This document shows positions 17,178 through 26,409 of a DNA stretch of 64,000 nucleotides, piece after piece. The notes below the pieces were generated by a model. It saw nothing but the letters and a program-made list of their open reading frames with translations, did no database searches and was not told where the DNA came from. This DNA is from SZUA-309 sp965232595 (GTDB lineage Bacteria > Pseudomonadota > Gammaproteobacteria > Pseudomonadales > Azotimanducaceae), in contig OZ246983.1 in the NCBI GenBank assembly GCA_965232595.1, forward strand, positions 2,046,001 through 2,110,000, given 5' to 3'. The first letter of the stretch is position 1; each line of letters opens with the position of its first letter. The position numbers and the translations under genes are program-made.

Positions 17178-19868
17178 ATGTCGGCAGGGAACGCCGCAGT
17201 CCCCTTACTCGCGACCAAACTCTATCGTCCGGCGGTTGCCCCGGACTTCATTGCGCGTGAGGGCCTTGTCTCGGTGCTGCAGGCGAATGCTGCAGCGCCG
17301 CTGACGCTGGTGTCCGCTCCGGCGGGATACGGTAAGTCGACGCTGGTGAGCAGTTGGCTGAGCTTAAAACGTGACCCGGTTGCCTGGCTCTCTCTCGACG
17401 ACTCCGACAACGATCCGCGGCTGTTTCTGACCTACTGGGTCGCGGCGCTCAGAACTCTGTTGCCTGATGCGCTGCCAGGCACCTGGAAGCTGTCCCAGGC
17501 GGGCGCGCTGCCGCCCATCGACACCATCGCTGCGGTTCTGATCAATGATCTCGATGAGCTGGATGAGCGAGTGGTGCTGGTCCTCGATGACTATCACCGG
17601 ATCCGGGATGTCACCATTCACTCTCTGCTCGAGAAGCTGCTCGAGCACCCTTCGCCGCACCTGAGCCTGGTGCTGTTGAGCCGCAGAGATCCGCCTGTTT
17701 CCCTGGCTACGCTCCGGGCCAAAGGTAAGCTGTCCGAGCTCAGGCTGGCGGATCTGATGTTCGCCAGGGACGAGACTGCCGCTTTCCTGGAGACGACCGT
17801 CGAGCGGGATCTGGACGCTGAAACGGTCGACCGGCTGCACGAGCTCACGGAAGGCTGGCCGGTGGCGCTGCGCCTGACGGCGGTCGCGATGCGGAATCGG
17901 GATCGGATGGAAGGGTTCCTCGCGGTGCCGGACCTCGACAGCCGGTCGCTGCGGGAGTTTCTGGTCAGCGAGGTGCTTTCGACACAGTCCCAGGAGCTTA
18001 GAACGTGCCTGCTCTCGACGTCGCTCCTGGATCGGTTCTGCGCGCCCCTGTGCGAGGCGGTTTGGGCTGAGGTGTCAGGCGTTGAGACGACGGGCGCGGA
18101 CTTCCTCGAAACGCTGGAAGGCTCAGGATTGTTCTGTGTGCCGCTCGATTCCGATGGTCATTGGGTCCGCTATCACCATCTGTTCGCCGATCTTCTCAAG
18201 TCGCAGCTGTCCGGCGATTACCAGCCTGCTGAAATTGCAGCCCTGCACAGGGCTGCGGCTGGCTGGTTCGATGAGCACGGATACGTTGAGGAAGCAGTTA
18301 AACATGCCCTGTTATCCGGAGACGTGGCGTTCGCTGCCACCCTGCTCGGGCGGGCTCGGCATGAGCTGATGAATGGTGATGAGTGGGCGCGGCTGGAACG
18401 GCTTTACAACCAGTTTCCGCTTGAGGCGCAAGCTAAATATCCGGAGCTGATCCTGCTGCGGTACTGGCTGCAGATGAACCTGTGGTACAACGTTGAGGAG
18501 CTCGTTCGCGAGCTGCTGGGTGGCGAGTCGCCGAGCGTGATCTCCGCAGTGGCTGATGAATCCAGATCGCTGCTGCTTGCGGAGCTTGCGGCCCTTATGA
18601 CTGCCGTTCACTACAGCCTGCTGGAATATGAGCCTGCGCTGGCTACCGCTGCTACGGCTTTGTCGGAGCTTCCCGCTAACTACGAGTGTGTGCTCAGCAC
18701 AGCCATGCTGATGAAAGGTGCAGCGGTGCTTCAGTTCGAAGGGTCGCAGGCTGCGGAACGCTTTTTCGACGAGCAACTTCGGAGCAGCCAGTTCCGCTTT
18801 GCCGCCTCACGAGCGCGCCTGCTTCAGGGGCTCTGCTTCGTTCATCTCACTGCCGCGAACACGAGAGATCTACGTCTGCAGGCCAACCGGATGCTGAAGC
18901 AAACCCGGGAGGCGCAACTCGGCTGGGCCGAGGGGTTTGCGCACTACTTCCTGGGGGCCGCCGCCTACGACGCAAATGAGTTGGAGGAGGCGATCGCGCA
19001 GCTGTCGCCTGTGGTTTCGCAGCCCTATTTCCACGGGCTGCAGCATCATGCCTACTGCGGCGTGCTGTTGAGCCTGTGCCGATCTGCGGCTGGTGAGTAC
19101 CAGGAAGCTGATGATCTACTGGCGGAAATCGCGGACGTAGCGCTCGATGGGGATAACAGGAGGATCTTCGAGCTTTGCGAGGCGCTGCGAGCGTGGCACT
19201 CCCTCGGTCAGGGTCAGAGCCAGCGGGCAACCGCCTGGCTGGACCGGTTCGAGCCGGTGATGCGTCAGTACAGGACCCGGGTTCCGGACGCGGAGCTCAT
19301 GGCGGGCAGGTGCATGACGGCGATGGGGGCTGACGCGACTGGTGCTGTGCCGAGTTATCTGCAGGGGCTCGAGACCGTGCTTCGGGAGCAGCACCACACC
19401 CGGCTGCTGCTGGAAGTGCTCGGCCTGCAGGCCAAGATCGCCGATGATGAAGGTGATCGGGAGGCGGCGGAGCGGTATCTGCTCGAAGCGGTGGATGCCG
19501 GGTTTCAGAGTGATCTGATCCGTCCGCTGGCTGACCTCGGGAGCTGGATCAGCGGATTGCTGAACCGGCTGTCGCTCACCGGCGAGAAGCTCGAATATGT
19601 GGGACGGATCATTGCGGCCTCCCAACCCCCACAGACGCCGGATCGGCCTGATCAGGCGCATCACGCAGGTAACGGAGAGGTGTTGAGCCAGCGGGAACTG
19701 GAGATTCTCTCGCTGTTCGCAGACAACCTCACCAACAAGGAGATCGGCGATCGGTTGTTCATCTCGACCGGCACCGTGAAGCGCCACGCGCACAACATCT
19801 ACGGCAAGCTCTCGGTAGCAGGAAGGCGCGACGCCGTCGCCAAGGCGACCGGCCTGGGTCTCCTTTAG
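17178..19868 (+). CDS. MalT-type STAND/LuxR transcriptional regulator
   Basis: This 896-residue regulator has an N-terminal LLATKLYRP motif typical of the MalT/AlkS/AcoK class. A P-loop APAGYGKST follows (47-55), then Walker B VVLVLDDYHRI and a DYHR-LSRRDPP sensor region. A long helical repeat (TPR-like) ligand-sensing section covers about 340-800. The C-terminal LuxR HTH (about 832-896) contains LSQRELEILSLFADNLTNKEIG and STGTVKRHAHNIYGKL. Members are ATP-dependent activators that oligomerise on direct repeats when an inducer binds. The frame is open from 17100, but the ATG at 17178 gives the family-typical N-terminus. It is flanked by operator clusters 2 and 3. The inducer is unknown. Confidence 0.92.
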   Translation: MSAGNAAVPLLATKLYRPAVAPDFIAREGLVSVLQANAAAPLTLVSAPAGYGKSTLVSSWLSLKRDPVAWLSLDDSDNDPRLFLTYWVAALRTLLPDALPGTWKLSQAGALPPIDTIAAVLINDLDELDERVVLVLDDYHRIRDVTIHSLLEKLLEHPSPHLSLVLLSRRDPPVSLATLRAKGKLSELRLADLMFARDETAAFLETTVERDLDAETVDRLHELTEGWPVALRLTAVAMRNRDRMEGFLAVPDLDSRSLREFLVSEVLSTQSQELRTCLLSTSLLDRFCAPLCEAVWAEVSGVETTGADFLETLEGSGLFCVPLDSDGHWVRYHHLFADLLKSQLSGDYQPAEIAALHRAAAGWFDEHGYVEEAVKHALLSGDVAFAATLLGRARHELMNGDEWARLERLYNQFPLEAQAKYPELILLRYWLQMNLWYNVEELVRELLGGESPSVISAVADESRSLLLAELAALMTAVHYSLLEYEPALATAATALSELPANYECVLSTAMLMKGAAVLQFEGSQAAERFFDEQLRSSQFRFAASRARLLQGLCFVHLTAANTRDLRLQANRMLKQTREAQLGWAEGFAHYFLGAAAYDANELEEAIAQLSPVVSQPYFHGLQHHAYCGVLLSLCRSAAGEYQEADDLLAEIADVALDGDNRRIFELCEALRAWHSLGQGQSQRATAWLDRFEPVMRQYRTRVPDAELMAGRCMTAMGADATGAVPSYLQGLETVLREQHHTRLLLEVLGLQAKIADDEGDREAAERYLLEAVDAGFQSDLIRPLADLGSWISGLLNRLSLTGEKLEYVGRIIAASQPPQTPDRPDQAHHAGNGEVLSQRELEILSLFADNLTNKEIGDRLFISTGTVKRHAHNIYGKLSVAGRRDAVAKATGLGLL

Positions 19869-19896
19869 CTCCTCCAAATAGGCGCTGCTCCCGTTA

Positions 19897-19916
19897 AACC
19901 CCGGATCCGGGGGGTT
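19897..19916 (+). terminator. Possible terminator or palindrome after the regulator gene
   Basis: CCCCGGATCCGGGG (19899-19912) is a perfect 14-bp palindrome flanked by AA and GGTT, about 30 bp after the regulator stop codon. It could fold into a short GC-rich hairpin, but only a poor T tract (TTGATT) follows. A weak rho-independent terminator or a protein site are both possible. It separates the regulator gene from operator cluster 3. Confidence 0.4.
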
Positions 19917-19925
19917 GATTCCCGA

Positions 19926-19962
19926 ATGTACCCCCATTTGTACCCAGGGATACATGTATCCC
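19926..19962 (+). promoter_or_regulatory. GGRTACAT cluster 3 with a 16-bp palindrome
   Basis: Four half-sites are visible: inverted ATGTACCC (19926-19933), inverted TTGTACCC (19938-19945), forward GGGATACAT (19947-19955) and inverted ATGTATCCC (19954-19962). The last two form the perfect palindrome GGGATACATGTATCCC. The half-sites are those of clusters 1 and 2 but the arrangement differs. The cluster lies 55 bp before the first gene of the seven-gene plus operon. That position would be close to its -35 region, so activation of that operon by the neighbouring regulator is inferred. Confidence 0.7.
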
Positions 19963-20017
19963 TCCTGCCCTGTCCTTAAGGTGCACGCTAAGAGATTTCA
20001 GGGACGAGGAGCTTCGG

Positions 20018-21727
20018 ATGAAACACGTGGGTTCAAGCCGGTCCGGCCGTTGGCTGTTGGGCCTCATGGCTCTGCTGATCAGCGCGGCTGGTCAGGCGGA
20101 GATTCGCCTCGGGGTGGACTGGAACGGCGATGGCTACATCCAGACCGCGCCTGATCAGAGAGTCCCTCAGGACGCCGCCACGCCTGACCGTCCCTTCACC
20201 TTCTGGTTGAACCACGATCAGGACGACGTGGAAACGGGCGGCGAGACTTGGCCGATCGCAAGAGCTGATTCGGAGACAATGCAGCAGGACTCCGTGCGCG
20301 ATCTCGAGGACTTCACGCGGCTGCAGATTGAGATCGATAAGCTCGACGCGCTGCCTGAAGAGGCGGTGCTGACGCTTGCCTGGACGGGAAGCAGCAGCGC
20401 GCAGATCAACCTGTTCCGGAACGCCGATTCAGCCTGCTCCCGCGCCTACCTTCTCGATCTCGAAATGGGTCAGCGACAGCTGACCGAACCTTTTTCCCTC
20501 GCCGTTGGTTCCGTGTCCGCAGAACCTCTCTCCATCCCCCTCCCTTCCCTTGGTGAGCCGGACATGAACGGCGAGGGTTTCTGTTTTCTGTTTGATGTCT
20601 CTGCTGTCGGCCAGGGTCAGCTGGAAGCGCGCATTGAAGCCGACGGCGAGTTGCTGGCACGCGCGGAGCCGGTACCGATGGAACTTCGCCACGTGAAGAC
20701 CATGTATCAGCGAACCACCATGGATTGGCCGACCGATATCCTGCCGCCCTGGAAGTACACGACCGAACAGCCGATCGTGCCGGATCTTCAGTGGCGGGTT
20801 GATCCCCAGGGCCATGACTTCGCGCCGGGCTGGTACGAGACGGATGACGAGGTGGTATGGATCTACGGCTGGCTGAAGAGCGGCGCCGGTCTCTACGAGA
20901 TGGCGACCACGCAGGCGGGCGAGACAGTGTTCAAACGGATGTGGCATCGGGGCTACAGAGGGCGCCTGACTTTCTTTCACTGGCCTACCGTGAAGCCGAA
21001 ATACGCCTTCGGCCTGCTCGAGAGTGAGTATCGGGCCTATAAGTCAGCTCCCGCGTTAATGGACTTCGTCAGCACGATCGAAGACCACAAACGCCTGCAC
21101 GTAACGGCACACAGCCTGGGTACGGTGCTGCTTACCGAGGCGGTGAAGCTGGGGCTGGAGGCGGAAGACGTGCTGCTGCAGGTGGGCGCCATTCCGGCGG
21201 CAGCCTACGACACCCGGGACGTGCTGACCCTGCCGGACATGGCGAACGTGACGACGCCCTGGCTCGCTGAGGAAGGCGGCTATCTCGGCTACGTCGAGGA
21301 GACCCGCACGCCCGTGTACACCATGTACAACTACGCAGACGTGACCTTCTTCGGCTGGAACATCGCACAGAAGCAGATGAAGCCGACCTCGAAGAAGGGC
21401 GGCTACCGTTACAAGTGGGAGCCGGATGCACCGCCTGGCGAACGTGCCAGGCTGTACTTCCGTAAAGGCGCGTTCGGCAACGACTACCGGGTTGTCACCG
21501 ATCCGCACGAGATCATGGCCTTCATCTCGCAATCGAAAACCCATGCTATCGGCGCCGAGACGCGAGTGAAAGGACACGTGCGGCGGGTGTTCGATCTGGC
21601 GCGCAGTCCTTTCGACTTTCACACCGGGCACGTGGTGGGCTGGACGCGCAACGTCCACGAGACCACGGACTTCTACAACCTCCTGATGGATATCTGGAAC
21701 ATCGCTTATGTCAGTCCTTACCTGTAG
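20018..21727 (+). CDS. Exported protein with C-terminal alpha/beta-hydrolase domain
   Basis: This 569-residue protein has a signal peptide ending AAGQA. Close to the mature N-terminus is a Ca-binding-like loop DWNGDGYI. The N-terminal half (about 35-230) looks beta-rich. The C-terminal half has a hydrolase core: VVWIYGWLKSGAG, GRLTFFHWPT and a nucleophile elbow AHSLG with Ser366, where Ala replaces the first Gly of GxSxG. TPVYTMYNYADVTFFGW follows. It resembles the hydrolase lipoprotein at 949-2199 in general layout. Substrate unknown. A GAGGAG ribosome site (20006-20011) supports the ATG. It is first in its operon and overlaps the next gene by 20 bp. Confidence 0.75.
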   Translation: MKHVGSSRSGRWLLGLMALLISAAGQAEIRLGVDWNGDGYIQTAPDQRVPQDAATPDRPFTFWLNHDQDDVETGGETWPIARADSETMQQDSVRDLEDFTRLQIEIDKLDALPEEAVLTLAWTGSSSAQINLFRNADSACSRAYLLDLEMGQRQLTEPFSLAVGSVSAEPLSIPLPSLGEPDMNGEGFCFLFDVSAVGQGQLEARIEADGELLARAEPVPMELRHVKTMYQRTTMDWPTDILPPWKYTTEQPIVPDLQWRVDPQGHDFAPGWYETDDEVVWIYGWLKSGAGLYEMATTQAGETVFKRMWHRGYRGRLTFFHWPTVKPKYAFGLLESEYRAYKSAPALMDFVSTIEDHKRLHVTAHSLGTVLLTEAVKLGLEAEDVLLQVGAIPAAAYDTRDVLTLPDMANVTTPWLAEEGGYLGYVEETRTPVYTMYNYADVTFFGWNIAQKQMKPTSKKGGYRYKWEPDAPPGERARLYFRKGAFGNDYRVVTDPHEIMAFISQSKTHAIGAETRVKGHVRRVFDLARSPFDFHTGHVVGWTRNVHETTDFYNLLMDIWNIAYVSPYL

Positions 21728-22691
21728 TTCTATCAGGACCGCCGTGCTGGCGGCGGTCTCCGTGCTTACGCTCGCCGGTTGCGTCACTTCCGCCGAGCAG
21801 ACCGCCTCCCAGGCAGACGAGGACTGGCTGGCGCAGACGCTTGGCGAAGACGATGAGCTATACGGCCTCGATCCGGAGCGCTTTTACGAGTCTGCCGTCG
21901 AGATGGTCGACACCGACATCGAGTTCTACGGCGTAGTGCTCGATTCGGAGGATCAGCCCATCGAGGGAGCTCAGGTGCTGCCCACCATCTTCGATCGGGT
22001 GGTGGATCCTTTCGAGTTCCCGTTCTTCTCCTTCACCGCCATCGAGACGATCGAGACGGACAAGAACGGCCGATTTGCGATCACCAAACGAAAAGGCGCG
22101 GGCATGTACCTGACCGTTCGGGTCGAGGGGTTGGCGCCGGTATCAGCGCCCAGACGCCTCTACGTGTACGCAGACGGCCTGAAGAAGTCTTACGCCATCC
22201 CGACCCGGGACGCGCCGGCGGAGTTCCGCTTCGAAGAGGTGCCGCCCGAGGCGCAGCTGAGGTTTTTTCACACCGGCGCGCTCAAGCTCGGCGAGGATGG
22301 CAAGCCGCTGGAGGTCTCCTTCAGGGAGCTCTCTCCCTACGGCGTCGAGCCTGGAGCCGGTGAAGCGATCATCACCTGCGACCGCTCGCTGGATGATGCG
22401 GAGCCCCACGAGCGGTTCGACTGGTGGTGCGAGCTGACGCTGCCCGGCGGCGGCATGATCGACTACCGGCTCGACATGGAGCGAGCGCCGGAAACCGGTT
22501 ACGAGGAGACAGGTCGCCTTTCCTTCAGCGCAGACGACCCGGATTGGGACGACCGAGCGGATCGGGAGCTGATCATCCGGTTTGCGGATGGCACCTACGG
22601 CTACGTCACCGTTTCCATGCGGATGGATGGTGACTACTACGTGGCGTTCAAGGGCGCCTGGAACCCCACGGGTTCAACGTGGCTCGACTGA
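21708..22691 (+). CDS. Lipoprotein with carboxypeptidase-regulatory-like fold
   Basis: This 327-residue lipoprotein has a signal ending in a lipobox (LTLAGC, Cys25). The segment FYGVVLDSEDQPIEGAQVLP followed by ETIETDKNGRFAITKRKG is the typical CarboxypepD_reg-like/Ig-like beta-sandwich pattern. A second beta-rich part (about 190-327) has a charged, acidic sequence. The start lies inside the end of the hydrolase gene (20-bp overlap), so the two are probably co-translated and may form an exported pair. No enzymatic motif is seen. Function unknown. Confidence 0.75.
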   Translation: MSVLTCSSIRTAVLAAVSVLTLAGCVTSAEQTASQADEDWLAQTLGEDDELYGLDPERFYESAVEMVDTDIEFYGVVLDSEDQPIEGAQVLPTIFDRVVDPFEFPFFSFTAIETIETDKNGRFAITKRKGAGMYLTVRVEGLAPVSAPRRLYVYADGLKKSYAIPTRDAPAEFRFEEVPPEAQLRFFHTGALKLGEDGKPLEVSFRELSPYGVEPGAGEAIITCDRSLDDAEPHERFDWWCELTLPGGGMIDYRLDMERAPETGYEETGRLSFSADDPDWDDRADRELIIRFADGTYGYVTVSMRMDGDYYVAFKGAWNPTGSTWLD

Positions 22692-22736
22692 GCGCAGGAC
22701 AACAAGGACACCAACAGAACAAGCGAAGGGACTACT

Positions 22737-23858
22737 ATGGCTGACGCACCTTCACAACAGGACCTCCCGGAGTCTGGGGAGCAGGCGAACCGGTCGGAGC
22801 CCACGCATCGGGTTACGAAGGTTCTCGTTGCGGTAATTCTGCTCCTTCTCTTCTGGTACCTCGTTGCCGACCGGCTGACGCCGTACACCGCCAGCGCACG
22901 CTTTCAGGCGTTCGTGATCCCGGTGGTGCCGGACGTGTCCGGTTACATCGAGGAGATCCCCGTTGCGAAGTACTCCATCGCCGAGCCAGGGGATGTGATC
23001 CTGCGCATCGACTCGCAGCGCTTCGAGCTGGCAGTCCGCTCAGCGGAAGCCGCCCTCGAGGTGGCGGGTCAGGAGGTGGGTGCAGGCACGGCCGGCGTCG
23101 CCTCGGCAACCGCCCGGGTGACCGAAGCCCAGGTTGCCCTGGAAGAAGCGCGCGTGCAGGGCCAGCGGATCATTGCACTCGAGCCGCGGGCGCTGGTGTC
23201 CCGCGCGCAGGCGGACGATGCCCGGGCGCAGATCGCCACGGCCGAGGCCAGGTTGACGACGGCTCAGGCGGAGCTGGAACGGCAGAAACAGGCGCTCGGC
23301 GCGGAAGGTGAGTCCAACCCCAGAGTGCAGCTGGCGTTGGCTCAGCTCGCAGAAGCGCAGCTCGATCTGGCGCGCACGACCATCAAGGCGCACACGCGAG
23401 GGTTCGTAGGCAGTCTTTACATCGACGAAGGGTCGTTCGCGACGGCCGGCCAACCGGTGACAACCTTTATCACCCTCAACGACTTCTGGATCGACGCCTA
23501 CTTCACCGAGAATAATCTGGGTCGGGTGAAGCCTGGAGATAAAGCCGAGATCGTCTTCGACGCGTACCCGGGCAGGGTGTTCCAGGGCGAGGTGAAGAAG
23601 CTCTCGCCGGGCGTATCCACGGGCAAGAAAATCGATCTGGGTGACCTCTCTGTCGCGCAGAAATCCGGTGGCTGGCTGCGCTCGCCGCAACGCTTTCCCG
23701 TGGTCATAGAAACCACCGACTACGAGCACACAGACGACGGCGGCCTCCGCCACAACTCTCAGGTGGATGTGATCGTCTACGCCAACGACGGGTTCTTCTG
23801 GAACCTGCTTGGTAAGCTCTGGATCCGTCTGGTCAGCCTGCTCTCTTACGCATACTAG
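22737..23858 (+). CDS. HlyD/EmrA-type periplasmic adaptor
   Basis: This 373-residue protein is a membrane-fusion adaptor of an efflux system. It has one membrane helix (about 24-43) and the first lipoyl half VVPDVSGYIEEIPVAKYSIAEPGD. A coiled-coil hairpin rich in Ala, Glu and Gln follows (about 95-205). The second lipoyl half and beta-barrel are shown by TTIKAHTRGFVGSLYIDEGS and FTENNLGRVKPGDKAEIVFDAYPG. Such adaptors pair with MFS, ABC or FUSC/DUF2955 partners. Here the DUF2955-like membrane gene follows after 18 bp and is the natural partner. No outer-membrane TolC gene is present in the operon. Confidence 0.9.
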   Translation: MADAPSQQDLPESGEQANRSEPTHRVTKVLVAVILLLLFWYLVADRLTPYTASARFQAFVIPVVPDVSGYIEEIPVAKYSIAEPGDVILRIDSQRFELAVRSAEAALEVAGQEVGAGTAGVASATARVTEAQVALEEARVQGQRIIALEPRALVSRAQADDARAQIATAEARLTTAQAELERQKQALGAEGESNPRVQLALAQLAEAQLDLARTTIKAHTRGFVGSLYIDEGSFATAGQPVTTFITLNDFWIDAYFTENNLGRVKPGDKAEIVFDAYPGRVFQGEVKKLSPGVSTGKKIDLGDLSVAQKSGGWLRSPQRFPVVIETTDYEHTDDGGLRHNSQVDVIVYANDGFFWNLLGKLWIRLVSLLSYAY

Positions 23859-23876
23859 ACAGCGACCGACAGGCAG

Positions 23877-24920
23877 ATGGCGGACATACCGAAATCAGCG
23901 GAACCGGCAGCGCGGCGAACGCTGCGTATGGCTGTCGGCGTTACGGCCGGATTTATAGTGGGTCAGTTCGGCGGTTGGCCGCTGGCCTTCCTGACCGCAC
24001 CGTTTACGGCGATTCTCATGATCGACCCGGAACCGCTGCCGCCCAGACAGGGATGGCGGGTGCTGCTGCTCGCTGGCAGCTTCCTGCTGTCCGGATTCGT
24101 GCTGACCATGCTGTTGTACCCATGGCCCGCGGTCCTGGCGCTGACCATGGCGGTTGTGCTCTACAACCTGCTCAGATTTCTGGTGACCGTCCAGGAACCA
24201 TTGCTCGTCATCGTCGCGGCACTGCTTGGCTTCGCGATCGTGCCCGTGGTGGTGGTGCTGTTCCCGCTTCTGGGCCTGATGGGAGGCCTGGCGTTTTTCA
24301 TCGACTTCTCGCTGGCGGTAATGATCGCCTGGCTCACCTGGTTCCTGATACCGCCGCTGGCGCCCGCGCCAGACGACCACCATCACGGTGAGGCGATGAG
24401 CGAAGGGGAGGTTCGAGAGCTGACCCTGACGCTGGTTGCGGTGATCTGGCCGCTGGTCGTGTTCTTCATGGCCTCCGGCACCACGAAGATTCTGGTGCTG
24501 GTCTACGCGGTGCTGTTCGCGGCGCAGACCGGCAACGCCGCCGGCGCGAGAGAGATGGGTCAGACCTCGCTGCTGGCGAACGGCGTTATCGCGGGCTTAG
24601 CCATGATCCTCTGCCACGAGTTGCTGGTGGTGATGCCCAGCCCGTTCCTGATGCCGCTGATTGCGTTCGCCGCGGTCATGGTGTTCGGCCAGAAGATCTT
24701 TCAGGGCAGCCACTCCTCAGGTACCTGGCTCTCGGCGCTGTTCGGTTTCCTGATCATGCTCGGTGGCGCCCTCACCAAGGATGCGGTGGATCCGAGCGGG
24801 ACCGTATTGGACCGGCTCTGGCAGCTACTGCTCGCCACGGTGTACGTGATGTTCGCGTTCTCCGTGATCGAGATGTTCAGGGGTCTGACACGCTCGAAGG
24901 AGGAAACACAGCATGTATGA
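23877..24920 (+). CDS. DUF2955/FUSC-like multi-pass membrane protein
   Basis: This 347-residue integral membrane protein has about ten hydrophobic segments in two blocks, with a His/Asp/Glu-rich central loop (PAPDDHHHGEAMSEGE). The N-terminal RTLRMAVGVTAGFIVGQFGGWPLAFLT and LPPRQGWRVLLLAG pattern fits the DUF2955 group, which is related to FUSC aromatic-acid exporters and encoded next to HlyD adaptors. It probably forms the inner-membrane channel for the adaptor encoded 18 bp upstream. It overlaps the antiporter gene by 8 bp. Exported substrate unknown. Confidence 0.72.
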   Translation: MADIPKSAEPAARRTLRMAVGVTAGFIVGQFGGWPLAFLTAPFTAILMIDPEPLPPRQGWRVLLLAGSFLLSGFVLTMLLYPWPAVLALTMAVVLYNLLRFLVTVQEPLLVIVAALLGFAIVPVVVVLFPLLGLMGGLAFFIDFSLAVMIAWLTWFLIPPLAPAPDDHHHGEAMSEGEVRELTLTLVAVIWPLVVFFMASGTTKILVLVYAVLFAAQTGNAAGAREMGQTSLLANGVIAGLAMILCHELLVVMPSPFLMPLIAFAAVMVFGQKIFQGSHSSGTWLSALFGFLIMLGGALTKDAVDPSGTVLDRLWQLLLATVYVMFAFSVIEMFRGLTRSKEETQHV

Positions 24921-26130
24921 AGAGCTCGCCTACGTGGCCATCTTCGCGTTCATCTACAGCAACATCGCGGGAGGTGCCGAACGCACCCCGATCAACGGAC
25001 CGCTGGTATTTATGGTGATCGGCCTCATCGCCGGACCCTCCGTTCTGGGGATCGTCCAGTTCGACTACAGCACCGAGAACTTCCGCGGGCTTGCTGATCT
25101 GACGCTTGCCCTGATTCTGTTTCTCGATGCGGCCAACGCCAACCTGGATGTGTTTAAGAAGGAATCCCACATCCCGGGCAGGATGCTGCTGATCGGATTG
25201 CCGCTCGTCATCGCCGGCGGCTTTGGCATGGGTTACGTGCTCTTTCCGGGCCTTGGGATCTTTGAGCTTGCGCTGCTGGCAACGATGCTGGCAGCGACGG
25301 ATGCAGCGCTCGGCAAGGCGGTGATCACCAACAAGGCGGTACCGATCCGGCTGCGTGAGGGCCTGAACGCAGAGAGCGGTCTGAACGATGGGCTCTGCGT
25401 GCCCATTCTCTTCACATTCCTGGCCCTTGCCGTGGGCACGCAGGAAGATGGCGGGTCCCTTGCGCTGGGGCTCATGGCGAGCGAACTCGGCATAGGTCTG
25501 GCAGTTGGCCTTGGCTTCACCTTTCTGGGCGGCAAGCTGGTCGATTTCTGTCACGCGAGGGGTTGGATCACCGACATCTGGCTGCAGGTGATCACGGTTG
25601 CGCTGGCCTGGGCCTGCTTCGCCACGGCGCAGTCGCTGCATGGCAGTGGCTACGTGGCGGCTTTTGTCGGTGGGCTGCTGTTTGGCGCGCTCGCCAAGGA
25701 ACACACTCACAGGATGGTGCTTGCTTCTGAAGGAGTGGCCGAGACGATGGCGCTGATCACCTGGGTCATCTTCGGCGCGGCGGTGGTCGGTCAGTTTTAT
25801 GCGTACTTCACCTGGGAGATCGTCGTCTACGCGATCGCCAGCCTGACGGTGATCCGGGTTGTGCCCATGTTGATCTCGCTGATCGGCACCTCGGAGCCGA
25901 TGCGCACCAGGCTGTTTCTCGGCTGGTTCGGCCCGCGAGGACTGGCCAGCATCGTGTTTCTGATCATCGTGCTGAACGCGGACCTGCCAGGATCCGGCAC
26001 GCTTGCTTCCACGGTGATCTGCACCATCACGCTGAGCGTGCTGCTGCACGGGTTCACAGCTATCCCCTATGCGAAATGGCTTGCCGCCAGAGAGGCGAAG
26101 GCAGCGGAAGCCGCGGGCAGCACAACCTGA
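24913..26130 (+). CDS. CPA1-type cation:proton antiporter
   Basis: This 405-residue protein has about 12 membrane segments and is a Na+(K+)/H+ exchanger of the NhaP group. Diagnostic features are ALLATMLAATDAALGKAV in the TM4-like region, the conserved LNAESGLNDGL segment holding the ion-binding Asn-Asp pair, and RLFLGWFGPRGLASIVF near the end. It lacks a large cytoplasmic C-terminal domain. The start overlaps the DUF2955-like gene by 8 bp, so expression is coupled. In context it adds pH or ion homeostasis to an envelope/efflux operon. Confidence 0.9.
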   Translation: MYEELAYVAIFAFIYSNIAGGAERTPINGPLVFMVIGLIAGPSVLGIVQFDYSTENFRGLADLTLALILFLDAANANLDVFKKESHIPGRMLLIGLPLVIAGGFGMGYVLFPGLGIFELALLATMLAATDAALGKAVITNKAVPIRLREGLNAESGLNDGLCVPILFTFLALAVGTQEDGGSLALGLMASELGIGLAVGLGFTFLGGKLVDFCHARGWITDIWLQVITVALAWACFATAQSLHGSGYVAAFVGGLLFGALAKEHTHRMVLASEGVAETMALITWVIFGAAVVGQFYAYFTWEIVVYAIASLTVIRVVPMLISLIGTSEPMRTRLFLGWFGPRGLASIVFLIIVLNADLPGSGTLASTVICTITLSVLLHGFTAIPYAKWLAAREAKAAEAAGSTT

Positions 26131-26150
26131 ATGTTTAAGGAGAGAACGTT

Positions 26151-26402
26151 ATGACTACCGTACTGGTTGGTAACCTGCCGCCGGGCACGACTGCGGAAGA
26201 GCTGCTCGACGAGCTCAAGGACGGCGGTTGGCCGGAACCGGAAGTAGTGAAAGTGGATGCCGGCGATCCTGACAAGCTGCTCTTCACAGTCGAGACATCT
26301 CTGGACGCGACCATCGCGCGAAGCATGTCGGAGCGTTACGGAAATCGGGGTACCTACAAAGGCCGCAAGCTCGACATCTACGTGCCGCTGAACCAGAAGT
26401 AA
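26151..26402 (+). CDS. Small RRM-fold-like protein
   Basis: This 83-residue protein starts TTVLVGNLPPGTTAEELLDELK, which matches the RNP2 strand and first helix of an RNA-recognition motif. KGRKLDIYVPL looks like the last strand. The RNP1 position (DKLLFTVE) lacks the two aromatic residues that normally stack on RNA, so it may be an RRM-like fold with another role. An AAGGAGAG ribosome site precedes the ATG. It sits 20 bp after the antiporter gene and 7 bp before the FUSC-like gene, an odd place for an RNA-binding protein. Confidence 0.72.
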   Translation: MTTVLVGNLPPGTTAEELLDELKDGGWPEPEVVKVDAGDPDKLLFTVETSLDATIARSMSERYGNRGTYKGRKLDIYVPLNQK

Positions 26403-26409
26403 GCCTGTC

